The notes under the pieces: model-generated
What the model saw: the letters and a program-made list of their open reading frames with translations, nothing else
Databases searched by the model: none
Told to the model about the DNA's origin: nothing
Program-made: the position numbers and the translations under genes
Source of the DNA: Arthrobacter sp. ERGS1:01
GTDB taxonomy: Bacteria > Actinomycetota > Actinomycetes > Actinomycetales > Micrococcaceae
Assembly (NCBI RefSeq): GCF_001281315.1
Contig: NZ_CP012479.1
Location: 2,728,001 to 2,792,000, forward strand
Length of the DNA stretch: 64,000 nt
Direction of reading: 5' to 3'
Shown here: in pieces, positions 22,051 through 31,258 of the stretch
Position numbering within the stretch: the stretch's first letter is position 1
Layout: each line of letters begins with the position of its first letter

Positions 22051-22078
22051 CATGCCGCGTGCTGTGGCGGCCCGGGGA

Positions 22079-22558
22079 CTACAGGATCGGCTGCCCGCCA
22101 CCGGTGCGGAGCGAATATGCCACAACCTTGGGCGTGAACAAAAAATAGATGACGGCCAGCGGCGGCAGCAAAAGGACAAGGCCGATCAGCGTGGAGCCGC
22201 CCAACAGCGCCGGAAAGGCAATTGCCACCATGAGCAACTGCCAGACAAAGGCGGCGGACCGGGTCCACCTGTACCCCTTGAATGCGTTGACGGCCACAGC
22301 GCCCAGGCCGGCCGCAAGGGCGAACACGAGCACAATCAGGAACACCGTGCTGGGCAGGGACTGGGCGGTCTGGGTAAAGGCCCCGACGATGAACCAGATG
22401 CCGGCGGCGGCCAATGCCAGGGCTTCCAGTGCCACCACGATCGCGATGACATAGACGCCCGGCGGCCTCGCCGTGGGGGATGCCTCGGAGCCCGTTTGCG
22501 GGCCGTTTTGGTGCGCCGGATCCGGCTGTTCGGACGGGTTCATGGAAGGTCTTGACAC
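22079..22558 (-). CDS. Small membrane protein, function unknown
   Basis: The 159-residue protein has a hydrophilic, Pro/Ser-rich N-terminus of about 30 residues and four hydrophobic helices, with no cysteine or charged motif in them. The C-terminal end (FLFTPKVVAYSLRTGG) is likely cytoplasmic. The GTG at 22558 has AGGG before it; an ATG at 22543 is the alternative. It converges on the FHA/FtsK gene, with 28 bases between the two stops and no clear terminator. No known family was recognised. Small four-helix proteins of this type are common in Micrococcaceae. Confidence 0.7.
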   Translation of the reverse strand: MSRPSMNPSEQPDPAHQNGPQTGSEASPTARPPGVYVIAIVVALEALALAAAGIWFIVGAFTQTAQSLPSTVFLIVLVFALAAGLGAVAVNAFKGYRWTRSAAFVWQLLMVAIAFPALLGGSTLIGLVLLLPPLAVIYFLFTPKVVAYSLRTGGGQPIL

Positions 22559-22701
22559 AACTGCACCCTACCGGAGATAGTCAAGGAACAGCCATGAACG
22601 CCTGATTCATTGTGACGCATCGCTCACGACTGGGCACCAAGTTATGCATCGAAACCCCTTGTTTACAAAGAGTTAACATGACACGCTTAACTCGATGACC
22701 T

Positions 22702-22727
22702 AGAGGGGCCGATAGAGGCCCTTTTCT
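22702..22727 (+). promoter_or_regulatory. Hairpin with T-rich tail in the whiB leader
   Basis: GGGCC/GGCCC with a six-base loop, extended by G-T and A-T pairs and followed by TTTTCTTAT, lies about 65 bases before the whiB start. It looks like a weak intrinsic terminator, and could attenuate whiB or end a short upstream transcript. Confidence 0.4.
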
Positions 22728-22791
22728 TATGTGGCCAAACGTGAAATTTTTCACAAACAGCCTCCCGTTCTAAAAGGAGTGAGTGATCAGC

Positions 22792-23040
22792 ATGGACTGG
22801 CGTAGTCGCGCAGCCTGCCTCGACAAGGACCCGGAACTGTTTTTCCCCGTGGGAAACACAGGACCGGCATTGCTGCAGATCGAGGAAGCAAAGAGCGTGT
22901 GCCGTCGATGCCAAGTCGTCGACACCTGCCTGAAGTGGGCCATTGAGTCCGGTCAGGATGCAGGAGTCTGGGGCGGCCTGAGCGAAGATGAACGCCGCGC
23001 CATGAAGCGCCGCGCCGCCCGCGCCCGCCGCGCCAGCTAG
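22792..23040 (+). CDS. whiB1: WhiB-family iron-sulfur regulator (WhiB1-like)
   Basis: The 82-residue protein has four conserved cysteines, Cys9, Cys37, Cys40 and Cys46, which hold a [4Fe-4S] cluster, then the GVWGG turn and a basic C-terminal DNA-contact tail (KRRAARARR). The opening MDWRSRAAC, the DPELFFPVGNTGPA stretch and the cysteine spacing match WhiB1. WhiB1 binds the principal sigma factor and controls transcription, with sensitivity to nitric oxide in mycobacteria. ATG 22792 is chosen from the family N-terminus; GTG 22783 is closer to the AAAGGAG site but adds three residues not seen in the family. It is divergently placed beside a PdtaS-like kinase, the same neighbour pair as Rv3219/Rv3220c. 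Confidence 0.95.
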   Translation: MDWRSRAACLDKDPELFFPVGNTGPALLQIEEAKSVCRRCQVVDTCLKWAIESGQDAGVWGGLSEDERRAMKRRAARARRAS

Positions 23041-23060
23041 CCTGCCGGCCAAACACTTAC

Positions 23061-23104
23061 AAAAGGTCCGCACCACGTCTCGAACGTGGTGCGGACCTTT
23101 TTTG
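23061..23104. terminator. Intrinsic terminator after whiB
   Basis: AAAGGTCCGCACCACGT and its exact complement, with a five-base loop and a T6 tail, lie 20 bases after the whiB stop. The A-tract on the left also gives a T-tail in the other direction, so it can serve the converging kinase gene too. Confidence 0.9.
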
Positions 23105-23140
23105 TGGCGTCCCAGTGTTGCTGCGAGCCGGTTTCGCCTT

Positions 23141-24616
23141 TTAGTGCCGGCGGATGAGCGCCATCTCCAGCGTCACCACGGTGCCGCCACCCTCGCGCGG
23201 TGTCCACTCGATGGTTCCGCCCAGTTCGCTTGTCACCAGCGTGCGCACGATCTGCAAGCCGAGGCCTTCGGCAATGTGTCCGGCGGGCAGTCCAACGCCG
23301 TCATCGGCAATCGCAACGGTCAGGGCGTCGTCGTCGGCCTGGTTCTTGTGCCGGTTGGCCATGAGCCAGACCGTGCCCTCCCGGTCCTGCAGGCCGTGCT
23401 CCACGGCGTTCGTGACGAGTTCGTTGATGACCAGGGCCAGCGGGGTTGCGAAGTCACTGGGAAGTTCACCAAAGGCGCCCTTCTTTTCCGTGTGGACACG
23501 CTGGGATGGTGAGGCGACCTCGGCGGAAAGCCGGAACTGCCGGTCGATCAGCTCGTCGAAATCGACGCTTTGGGCCAGCCCCTGGGACAGGGTCTCATGC
23601 ACCAGGGCAATCGTGGAGACCCGCCGCATGGCCTGCTCCAGGCCTTGCTTGCCTTCCTCGCTGTGCATGCGTCGGGACTGCATGCGCAGCAGGGCAGCCA
23701 CCGTCTGCAGGTTGTTCTTGACCCGGTGGTGGATCTCGCGGATCGTGGCGTCCTTGGTGACAAGCTCCTGCTCGCGGCGGCGCAGTTCGGAGACGTCCCG
23801 GCACAGCACCAGGGCGCCAAAGCGTTCGGTGGCGTCCCGCAGCGGAATGGCCCGCAGGGACAGGCTGACGCCGCGGGATTCAATCTCCGTCCGCCAGGGC
23901 ATGCGCCCCGTGACCACCAGAGGGAGGGTTTCATCGACCATGCGCCGGTCCTTGAGCAGCCCCGTGGTGACCTCCGCCAGGGACCTGCCCTCCAGCGACT
24001 CGCCGTCGCCAAGGCGCCGAAACGCAGACACCCCGTTGGGGCTGGCGTATTGGACGATGCCGTCGACGTCCAGGCGCAGCAGGCCGTCCCCCACCCGCGG
24101 GGCACCGCGGCGGGAACCCGTGGGCGAGGCAAAGTCGGGCCACAGCCCCAGCGTGCCCATTTTCAAAAGATCGTAGGCACATTGCCGGTACGTCAGTTCC
24201 AGCCGCGACGGCATGCGGGAACTGGACAGGTCCATGTGGGTGGTGATGACGGCCAGGGTGCGGCCGTTGCGAACCATGGGGATGGCCTCGACCCGCATGG
24301 CGAGATCGGCGTTCCAGATGTTCGTCTCCGCGGAGCGTTCAATGTTCTGGCTCCGCCAGGCGGCCCCGACCAGCGGCTCGAGGTCGCCCTGGATGGCATC
24401 GCCCACAAAGTCCGAGTGGAACATGGTGTGGCTCGTGGAGGGCCGGACGTGGGCCAGCGCCACATAGCCTTTTTCCGGGTGCGGGAACCACAGCACCAGG
24501 TCGGCGAAGGAGAGATCGGCAATGAGCTGCCAGTCCCCCACCAAGAGGTGCAGCCATTCGGCGTCTCCGGGGCCAAAATCAGCGCCTTCCCTGATCATGT
24601 CGGCAAAGATGGCCAC
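23141..24616 (-). CDS. pdtaS: PdtaS-type sensor histidine kinase
   Basis: The 491-residue soluble kinase has an N-terminal GAF-like domain (about 1-150), a PAS domain (about 175-280), a HisKA_2 domain with EIHHRVKNNLQT (phospho-acceptor at His296/297), and a C-terminal HATPase with LVINELVTNAVEHGL and DDGVGLP. Domain order and length match PdtaS (Rv3220c), which phosphorylates the ANTAR-type antiterminator PdtaR; no pdtaR is in the window. It has no membrane segment. GTG 24616 has AAGGAG at ideal spacing. It converges on whiB and lies downstream of gdh2 with a strong hairpin between. Confidence 0.92.
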   Translation of the reverse strand: MAIFADMIREGADFGPGDAEWLHLLVGDWQLIADLSFADLVLWFPHPEKGYVALAHVRPSTSHTMFHSDFVGDAIQGDLEPLVGAAWRSQNIERSAETNIWNADLAMRVEAIPMVRNGRTLAVITTHMDLSSSRMPSRLELTYRQCAYDLLKMGTLGLWPDFASPTGSRRGAPRVGDGLLRLDVDGIVQYASPNGVSAFRRLGDGESLEGRSLAEVTTGLLKDRRMVDETLPLVVTGRMPWRTEIESRGVSLSLRAIPLRDATERFGALVLCRDVSELRRREQELVTKDATIREIHHRVKNNLQTVAALLRMQSRRMHSEEGKQGLEQAMRRVSTIALVHETLSQGLAQSVDFDELIDRQFRLSAEVASPSQRVHTEKKGAFGELPSDFATPLALVINELVTNAVEHGLQDREGTVWLMANRHKNQADDDALTVAIADDGVGLPAGHIAEGLGLQIVRTLVTSELGGTIEWTPREGGGTVVTLEMALIRRH

Positions 24617-24639
24617 CCGGACTCCTTATGTGGTGGGGA

Positions 24640-24670
24640 GGTGCCCGGTTCCATGGCGGAACCGGGCACC
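24640..24670 (-). terminator. Strong hairpin between gdh2 and the kinase gene
   Basis: A 13-base perfect stem (GGTGCCCGGTTCC/GGAACCGGGCACC) with a five-base loop follows the gdh2 stop by 12 bases. No T-run follows on the minus strand, so it may be a partial terminator or RNA 3'-end protector. The kinase ribosome site begins about 15 bases further on. Confidence 0.6.
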
Positions 24671-24682
24671 TGCGAAAAATTG

Positions 24683-27600
24683 CTAGCGTCGAACGATCGA
24701 ACGCAGCAGCCTCAATGCTACCGACAAGGACGCCATGTCGTCTTGTTCGAGCTCGTTGACCTCGGCGAACATCTTGGTGGCCCTCGCCAGTTGTTCCTTG
24801 TTCGCCGCCTCCCAGCCCGCGATCCGTTCCATCGTGGCGATGCCGTCCTCCGTGCTGAGCATGACGTTGCGGGTCATGTCCGCCGTCGTGGCGTAGAGGT
24901 CGTCACGCAGGGCGGCGCGGGCCAGTGCCTGCCACCGGTCGTTGCGCGGCAGCGCCGTGATGCGTTCGAGCAGGGCGTCGACCCCGTAGCGGTTGTACAG
25001 CGCGTAGTACACGCTGGCCACGTCCGCCACCGGTTCGTCGATGGATTCGCTGACCTTGGCCACGTCCAGCAGCGGGAACGTCTCAAACAGTTCCGCCCAC
25101 TGCCGGCCCAGCGCCTCGGGCATCTCAAACTCGCGGGCACGGTCATACCAGGCCTGGACGCGTTCGGCGTCGTTGCCCTGGAAGAAGTCGCCCATGTGCG
25201 ATCCCAGGGCACCCACCACCGGCTTGAACTGCTCGATGACCTCGGCGATGGTGCGTTGGACGTTGCCCTCGTTGACCAGCCAGCGCAGGGCGCGGTCCAG
25301 GAGCCGGCGCATGTCCAGCTGCACGGTGCACCATTGTTCGGTGGGGAACGACGGCGGCAACTGGCGCAGGGCCTTCGTCATGGTGTCGAAGTCAAAGATC
25401 TCATGCAGCGCGACGAAGGCCTTGGCGATCACGGTCTCGTCCGCGGAGGACTCCTCCATGGCCCGGAAGGCAAAGGTGATCCCGCCCAGGTTCACCATGT
25501 CGTTGGCGACGAGGGTTGCAATGATTTCCCGGCGCAGCGGGTGGGTGTCCAGTTCGGCGTCGAACCGTTGTGCGACCTGGGCCGGGAAGTACCGGCGGAG
25601 GGTCGACTTGAACCAGGGATCGTCGGCAAGGTCGCCGGCACCGAGGGCCGTGGCCAGTTCCATCTTCGCGTATGCGGCGAGCACGGCAAGTTCCGGAGAA
25701 GTCAGGCCCTGCCCGCCCTGCAGGCGTTCGTGCAGTTCGGCGTTGCTGGGCAGCGCCTCGAGCTCACGGTCGAGGTCGCCGTGCTCCTCAAGCCAGTCCA
25801 TGAAGCGCTCGTAGCTGGGGCTCCACTCCACCACGCGCTGGCGGTCGTTGAGCAGCAGCACGTTCTGGTCGATGTTGTCCTCGAGGACCAGCTGGCCGAT
25901 CTCATCGGTCATGGACATCAGGAATCCCGTGCGTTCGTCCGCACCGAGCTTGCCGGCGGCCACCATGCGGTCCACGAAGATCTTGATGTTCACTTCGTGG
26001 TCGGAGCAGTCCACGCCGGCCGAGTTGTCGATGGCGTCGGTGTTCAGGATGACCCCGTGGAGTGCCGCCTCGACACGCCCGCGCTGGGTCATGCCCAGGT
26101 TTCCGCCTTCGCCGATCACCTTCACGCGCAGGTCCCGGCCGTCCACCCGGATGGCGTCGTTGGTCTTGTCGCCGACCTCAGCGTTCGTCTCGGTGCTGGC
26201 CTTGATGTAGGTGCCGATGCCGCCGTTGTAGAGCAGATCGCTCGGGGCCAGCAGGATCGCGCGCAGCAGTTCCGGCGGGCTGAGCTTGAGGGTTCCGTCG
26301 GGCAAGCCGAGGGCCGCCCGCACCTGCGCGGAGATCGGGATCGACTTCAGCGTGCGCGAGTACACGCCGCCGCCGGCACTGATCAGCTCCGGGTTGTAGT
26401 CCTGCCAGGACGACCTCGGCAGATCGTAGAGGCGCTGGCGCTCATCGAAGGACACCCCGGCATCGGGGGTCGGGTCGAGGAAGATGTCCCGGTGGTCAAA
26501 GGCGGCCACGAGCTTCACGTGGCGGGTCCGCAGCAGGCCGTTGCCAAACACGTCACCGGACATGTCCCCAATGCCAACGGCCGTGAACTCCTCATTCTGG
26601 GTGTCGACGTCGAACTCGCTGAAGTGCCGCTTGACCGACTCCCACGCGCCGCGGGCCGTGATGCCCATTTCCTTGTGGTCGTAGCCGACCGAACCGCCGG
26701 AGGCAAAGGCGTCGCCGAGCCAGAAGCCGTACTCGGCGGAAATCGCGTTGGCCGTGTCGGAGAACGAGGCCGTACCCTTGTCCGCGGCGACCACCAGGTA
26801 GGTGTCGTCGGAGTCGTGGCGGACCACGTTTTCCGGCGGCACCACCACTTCTCCGGCGTCGGTGGCGACAAGGTTGTCGGTGACGTCGAGCAGGCCGCGG
26901 ATGAACGTCTTGTAGCTCTCCTGGCCCTCAACCATCCACGCGCCGCGGTCGATCGCGGGGTTGGGCAGCTGTTTGGCGAAGAAGCCGCCTTTGGCGCCGG
27001 TCGGGACGATCACGGCGTTCTTGACGGTTTGCGCCTTCACCAGGCCCAGGACCTCGGTGCGGAAATCCTCCCGGCGGTCCGACCAGCGAAGACCGCCGCG
27101 CGCGACCTTGCCAAAGCGCAGATGCACGCCCTCAACCCGGGGCGAGTAGACCCAAATCTCGAACATCGGTCGCGGGAACGGCAGGCCGTTGATCATGGAG
27201 GGGTCAAGCTTGAAGCTCAGGAAGTCCCGGCCGCGGTAGTAGTTGGTGCGCAGCGTTGCCTCGAGCAGGTTCGCGATGGTGCGCAGCACCCTGTCCGCGT
27301 CCAGCGTGGGGACGCCCTCGAGGGCCTCGTTCAGGCCGGCGCGGGCCGCCTCGATCCGCTCGGGGCGGGTTGCGGCGTCGCCGCTGGGGTCAAAGCGGGT
27401 TTCAAACAACGCCACCAGGGCACGGGTGACCGGGACGTTGTGCAGGAGGGTGTCGGCGATGAAGCCATAGGAATTCGTGTTGCCCATTTGGCGCAGGTAC
27501 TTTGCGTAGGCGCGCAGGATCACGATTTGGCGCCAGTCCATGCCCTCGGTCAGCACCAGGCGGTCAAAAAGGTCCGACTCGCTGGTCCCCGTGGTGGCCG

Positions 27601-29563
27601 CCCCAAACGCCTCGGTGAGGAGGGTTGCCGTGGCCAGCGGGTCGACGCCGGCCGGGTACTTCAGGCCGAGGTCGTAGAGGAAGAAGTCGCGCTTGTCGGC
27701 CGATTCGATCTCAAACGGCCGCTCGTCGATGACCTCGATGCCGAGGTTGTGGAAGAAGGGCAGGATCTTGCTCAGGCTTTGCGGGTGCGCCATGTACAGC
27801 TTGACGCGGGCGTCCTCGCGGAGGCCGTCGCCGGCGGACCGGGGCAGGTAGACCTGCATGCCGGGGGCGCATTTGTCCGGGCTTGTGCCGGCGGCCACGA
27901 TCGCCTTGTAGGTGGTGTCAAAGTCTTCGAAACGCTTGATGTCGGCCAGGGCGTCCTCGACCTCAAAGTCCACCCGATAGCTGGCGGGGAAGGCCTCGGA
28001 CCATTTGCCGGCAAGGCGGTCGGCCTTCTCCAGCGGCAGGGTGTCGCGCAATACCTCGGTGATGCCTTCGGGCCAGGACCGGGCGGCCATGACCAGGCGC
28101 TGTTCGAGCTCGGCCGCTTGCAGGTCCGCGGGGACAAAGTAGTCCTTGGGCAGGCGGATGCGGAAGAACAGCCGGGCCAGGGCCGATTCGCTCATCTTCG
28201 CTTCGAAATCGATCGAGACGGCGTCGAAGGTGCGCGTGAGCTCGTCCTCGATGCGGCGGCGCACGGCGGTCGTGTAGCGGTCACGCGGAATGTAGATCAG
28301 CGCGGACATGAAGCGTCCGTAGATGTCGGGGCGCAGGAACAACCGGGTGCGGCGTCGTTCGGCCAGCCGCAGGATCCCGTCGGCCGTCTCGATCAGGTCG
28401 TCGGTTTCCATCTGGAACAGCTCGTCGCGCGGGTAGGTCTCCAACACGGCGAACAGGTCCTTGCCCGAGTGGGAGTCCGGGGGGAAGCCAAAGTGGCGCA
28501 GGACGGCGTCGACCTTTTCCCGCACCACGGGGATGTTGCGCACGGAGCCGGTGTAGACGGCGGAGGAGAACAGGCCGATGAAACGCTGTTCGCCGTTGAC
28601 GTTGCCCTGCGAGTCAAAGGACTTGATGCCGATGTAGTCGAGGTAGGCGGCGCGGTGGACGGTGGAACGTGAGTTCGCCTTGGTGATGACCAGGACGCGC
28701 TTTTCCCGTGCCTTGCGCTGGCCGGTGGTGGTCAGGTGCTGGACGGTGGGGTGGGTGGAGCCGTCCCTCAGCAGGCCAAGCCCGCTGCCTTCGCGGTTGA
28801 CCAGGACGTCCTCGCCGTCCTTTTTCACGAGGTCGTATTCGCGGTACCCGAGGAACGTGAAGTTGCCGGCGTCCATCCAGTGCAGGAGGTCCTCGGCTTC
28901 GCGGATGTCGGTGATGGACTCCCCCGCCAGCTCGGTGGCCAGCACCTCGGCACGGCTCAGTGCCCGTTCGCGCATGGCGGGCCAGTCCTCGACGGCGGCG
29001 CGCACGTTGGCGAGGACCTTGCCGAGCCCGTCGACGAGGTTGGCCTTGGCGGCGTCGTCGATCTTGTCGATTTCGACGGCGATCCACGACTCCAGGTGGG
29101 AGGTGTTGTCCCCGGCGGCGATCAGGTGCGCAATGCTCGGCATCGTGGAGGTGTCGCCGCTGGCGACGCCGGCGTGCGAGGGAACCTTGCTGATTCCGGT
29201 GAGTGCGTGCGTGGCCCGGTCGCGGGAGACCACGAACATGGGGTGCGTGACGAGTCGGATGGCGAGCTTTTGGTGGACCAGCTCGGCGCTGACGGAGTCC
29301 ACCAGGAACGGCATGTCGTCGGTGACGATGTAGACGACGCTGGCGTCCCGTTCGTCCAGGACCTCAACCTTGACGGTGCCGGGCACGCGCTGGCCGGCCA
29401 GTTCGCGGTGGGCCAGGGCCCGTGCATCAAGGACGGCCGGGTCGTACGCGGCTGCGTCTTCGGCGGCCAACTGCACGTAGTAGTCGGTGATGAGTTGTTG
29501 GTCACCGGCATTTTGACGTGCGGGGTTTTGCACAGCATCGGTCGTGGGTGAGTTAGACGACAT
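24683..29563 (-). CDS. gdh2: NAD-specific glutamate dehydrogenase, large (180-kDa class)
   Basis: At 1626 residues this has the length of the large NAD-GDH class (mycobacterial Rv2476c is nearly the same size). It oxidatively deaminates glutamate to 2-oxoglutarate and ammonia with NAD. A long N-terminal ACT-like regulatory region (about 1-700) precedes the catalytic domain, which shows GGLRWSDR near 823, PTGAKGGF near 850 and a later NAD-binding part with VKVIGEGGNLGMTQRGR. The C-terminal helical region of about 400 residues is typical. ATG 29563 follows GGAGG. In mycobacteria the enzyme is held back by unphosphorylated GarA. A very long open frame on the opposite strand is a codon-bias shadow. 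Confidence 0.95.
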   Translation of the reverse strand: MSSNSPTTDAVQNPARQNAGDQQLITDYYVQLAAEDAAAYDPAVLDARALAHRELAGQRVPGTVKVEVLDERDASVVYIVTDDMPFLVDSVSAELVHQKLAIRLVTHPMFVVSRDRATHALTGISKVPSHAGVASGDTSTMPSIAHLIAAGDNTSHLESWIAVEIDKIDDAAKANLVDGLGKVLANVRAAVEDWPAMRERALSRAEVLATELAGESITDIREAEDLLHWMDAGNFTFLGYREYDLVKKDGEDVLVNREGSGLGLLRDGSTHPTVQHLTTTGQRKAREKRVLVITKANSRSTVHRAAYLDYIGIKSFDSQGNVNGEQRFIGLFSSAVYTGSVRNIPVVREKVDAVLRHFGFPPDSHSGKDLFAVLETYPRDELFQMETDDLIETADGILRLAERRRTRLFLRPDIYGRFMSALIYIPRDRYTTAVRRRIEDELTRTFDAVSIDFEAKMSESALARLFFRIRLPKDYFVPADLQAAELEQRLVMAARSWPEGITEVLRDTLPLEKADRLAGKWSEAFPASYRVDFEVEDALADIKRFEDFDTTYKAIVAAGTSPDKCAPGMQVYLPRSAGDGLREDARVKLYMAHPQSLSKILPFFHNLGIEVIDERPFEIESADKRDFFLYDLGLKYPAGVDPLATATLLTEAFGAATTGTSESDLFDRLVLTEGMDWRQIVILRAYAKYLRQMGNTNSYGFIADTLLHNVPVTRALVALFETRFDPSGDAATRPERIEAARAGLNEALEGVPTLDADRVLRTIANLLEATLRTNYYRGRDFLSFKLDPSMINGLPFPRPMFEIWVYSPRVEGVHLRFGKVARGGLRWSDRREDFRTEVLGLVKAQTVKNAVIVPTGAKGGFFAKQLPNPAIDRGAWMVEGQESYKTFIRGLLDVTDNLVATDAGEVVVPPENVVRHDSDDTYLVVAADKGTASFSDTANAISAEYGFWLGDAFASGGSVGYDHKEMGITARGAWESVKRHFSEFDVDTQNEEFTAVGIGDMSGDVFGNGLLRTRHVKLVAAFDHRDIFLDPTPDAGVSFDERQRLYDLPRSSWQDYNPELISAGGGVYSRTLKSIPISAQVRAALGLPDGTLKLSPPELLRAILLAPSDLLYNGGIGTYIKASTETNAEVGDKTNDAIRVDGRDLRVKVIGEGGNLGMTQRGRVEAALHGVILNTDAIDNSAGVDCSDHEVNIKIFVDRMVAAGKLGADERTGFLMSMTDEIGQLVLEDNIDQNVLLLNDRQRVVEWSPSYERFMDWLEEHGDLDRELEALPSNAELHERLQGGQGLTSPELAVLAAYAKMELATALGAGDLADDPWFKSTLRRYFPAQVAQRFDAELDTHPLRREIIATLVANDMVNLGGITFAFRAMEESSADETVIAKAFVALHEIFDFDTMTKALRQLPPSFPTEQWCTVQLDMRRLLDRALRWLVNEGNVQRTIAEVIEQFKPVVGALGSHMGDFFQGNDAERVQAWYDRAREFEMPEALGRQWAELFETFPLLDVAKVSESIDEPVADVASVYYALYNRYGVDALLERITALPRNDRWQALARAALRDDLYATTADMTRNVMLSTEDGIATMERIAGWEAANKEQLARATKMFAEVNELEQDDMASLSVALRLLRSIVRR

Positions 29564-29589
29564 AAATCAAACGCCTCCGTCAGAAAATG

Positions 29590-29614
29590 TAAAAGGCCGC
29601 TTCTTTGCGGCCTT
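29590..29614 (-). terminator. Intrinsic terminator of the CpaE-like/CpaB-like operon
   Basis: AAGGCCGC and GCGGCCTT pair over a six-base loop, followed on the minus strand by TTTTACATTTT. It stands 63 bases after the stop at 29678 and just before the gdh2 ribosome site, so it separates the two transcripts. Confidence 0.75.
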
Positions 29615-29677
29615 CATCCGAGCCTAGCCCGGATTTTCAACCCTTGCTGTGGCGGAAGTTACAGCGGTCTTTTGGTT

Positions 29678-31258
29678 TCACTGGACAGGTGCACAAAGGA
29701 GCTCGCGGACGGCCTTCCGCAGCGGCGCGTCGGGTGCAATCTCCAGCAACAACCGCCCCTCCAACAGGGCCTTGTCCGCCAAATCGGGATCCCAGGGCAG
29801 GAAATGGCTGATGGGCGCCTCCGGCCCAAACCGCTCCCAGGCCTCCTTCAAGCCCTTCGCGGGGGAACCTCCCACGGCCTTCCTGCGCACCTTGTTCAGC
29901 ACGATCCGGACATCCGTGCCCACGCAGGCTTCGGGCAGCTCGGCCAGCGCCCGCACCAGGCGGGGAATGCCAATGGCGTCGGCGCTTCCCACGGCGTAGA
30001 TGACGTCGGCCGCGGCCAGCGCGCTCAGGGTTGCCGCGTTGCGGCGCGGCGCCACGGTGTCGTAGCTGAGCTCCTCGTCGCTTTCCAGGCTGAAGCCGCA
30101 GTCGATGACCACCACGTCGGCCAGGGAGGCGGCAGTCCTGAGCACCCGTTCGACGGCGGCCGCCCGGAGTTCGGGCCAGCGGTCCGGGCGGGTCAGCCCC
30201 GTCAGCAACGTAAAGGTGCCGGCCGAAAACACCACCTCGGTGGCGACCCTGGCCAGTTCGGCCCGGCTCAGCGTGCCCTGGTCGGCGATCCGGCAGGCCT
30301 GGGCGAAGGACGCCGCCTCATCGAGCAGGCCGAGCGTTGCGGCCACGCTGGCCCCGTAGCTGTCGGCGTCGATGACCATGACGGAGCGCCCCTGGACCGC
30401 ATATTCGGCGGCAAGGTTCACGGCCAGCAGTGTCCGCCCGGGCGATCCCACAGGCCCCCAAACCGCCACGGTTTGGGGTGCCGGCCGTTCCCCGGCGGCA
30501 CTGTTGGCTCCGGCAGATCCCGTGGCCTTGCCTTGGCGTTGCCGTGAAAAAGGGCCTCTTTGTTGGGTTGCGGACGGCCCACTATTGCGGTGCGGAATCA
30601 GCCGGGTGAGTGTGGCCACGGCCCGGGCACCGGCGGTGCCGCGGTTTTCGACTGAAGCCTTTGCGCCGTGGTGGGTGCGCCCCGGCAGCTCTGCGGGGTT
30701 GGCTTGGGGCTTCGGCGCGGGGCCGCCTCGTTCGGATTTCGCAGTACCGTCGTCGTCCCGGGTTCCGGGGCCGGCAGCGGCGGCCACACCGCGGGCGTCG
30801 TCCCCGGCATCGGCGGCCGTCGCGCCGGAGCCGGTGCCGGCGTCGTCCGCATGCGGCATCGCTTCGGCGGCGGGCGCCACGGTGCCGAAGCCGGAAGTTC
30901 CGGGAAACTTTCGGGCGTGGACGGCGGCCAGCACGGCATCGGACAGCGATTCGGCGCTCACCCGCCCCGTCAAGGCGATGGCGCCTATCCCGCGCAACCG
31001 GACGGCCTCGTCGGCGGAACCGGCAACCGCCACCACACTGACGCCAACGGCCGTTAGCCGGTCCACGAGGGTGGCCGTCAGTTCGTCGGCGGATTCGGCC
31101 ACGACGGCCACCCTCGCCAGGCCGCTTTGGCAGGCTGCCAGGAGGCCGGTCAGCTCCGGGCAGCGGCGCACCACGCTTACCGGGCCTCGCAGGCGTTCCA
31201 AGGCGGCGATCGCCTGCTCCGGGGTGTCCCCGACGCTCACAACCGTCACGGGGTTCAT
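29678..31258 (-). CDS. CpaE/MinD-like P-loop ATPase with degenerate Walker A
   Basis: The 526-residue protein has an N-terminal receiver-like domain (about 1-115), a low-complexity Ala/Gly/Pro linker (about 125-262) and a SIMIBI-class ATPase domain with VAVWGPVGSPGRTLLAVNLA. Both lysines of the MinD deviant Walker A are replaced (Pro and Arg at 268-276), so ATP hydrolysis may be altered. VMVIDADSYG and VVVIDCGFSLES correspond to the switch strands. Relatives are CpaE of Flp/tad pili and septum-site proteins. It overlaps the SAF-domain gene by four bases (ATGA), matching the CpaB/CpaE pairing, but no pilin, CpaF or TadB gene is seen nearby. The role is therefore open. Confidence 0.75.
   Translation of the reverse strand: MNPVTVVSVGDTPEQAIAALERLRGPVSVVRRCPELTGLLAACQSGLARVAVVAESADELTATLVDRLTAVGVSVVAVAGSADEAVRLRGIGAIALTGRVSAESLSDAVLAAVHARKFPGTSGFGTVAPAAEAMPHADDAGTGSGATAADAGDDARGVAAAAGPGTRDDDGTAKSERGGPAPKPQANPAELPGRTHHGAKASVENRGTAGARAVATLTRLIPHRNSGPSATQQRGPFSRQRQGKATGSAGANSAAGERPAPQTVAVWGPVGSPGRTLLAVNLAAEYAVQGRSVMVIDADSYGASVAATLGLLDEAASFAQACRIADQGTLSRAELARVATEVVFSAGTFTLLTGLTRPDRWPELRAAAVERVLRTAASLADVVVIDCGFSLESDEELSYDTVAPRRNAATLSALAAADVIYAVGSADAIGIPRLVRALAELPEACVGTDVRIVLNKVRRKAVGGSPAKGLKEAWERFGPEAPISHFLPWDPDLADKALLEGRLLLEIAPDAPLRKAVRELLCAPVQ

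Noticed and set aside
22611..22628. CRP-type site upstream of whiB (GTGA...TCAC)
   Set aside because: The half-sites are eight bases apart instead of the six expected for CRP/GlxR sites, so the match is poor.
23570..28672. A 1700-codon open frame opposite gdh2
   Set aside because: Strong GC bias at third positions removes stops from the complementary frame. The minus-strand gdh2 has full family motifs, while the plus-strand frame has none.
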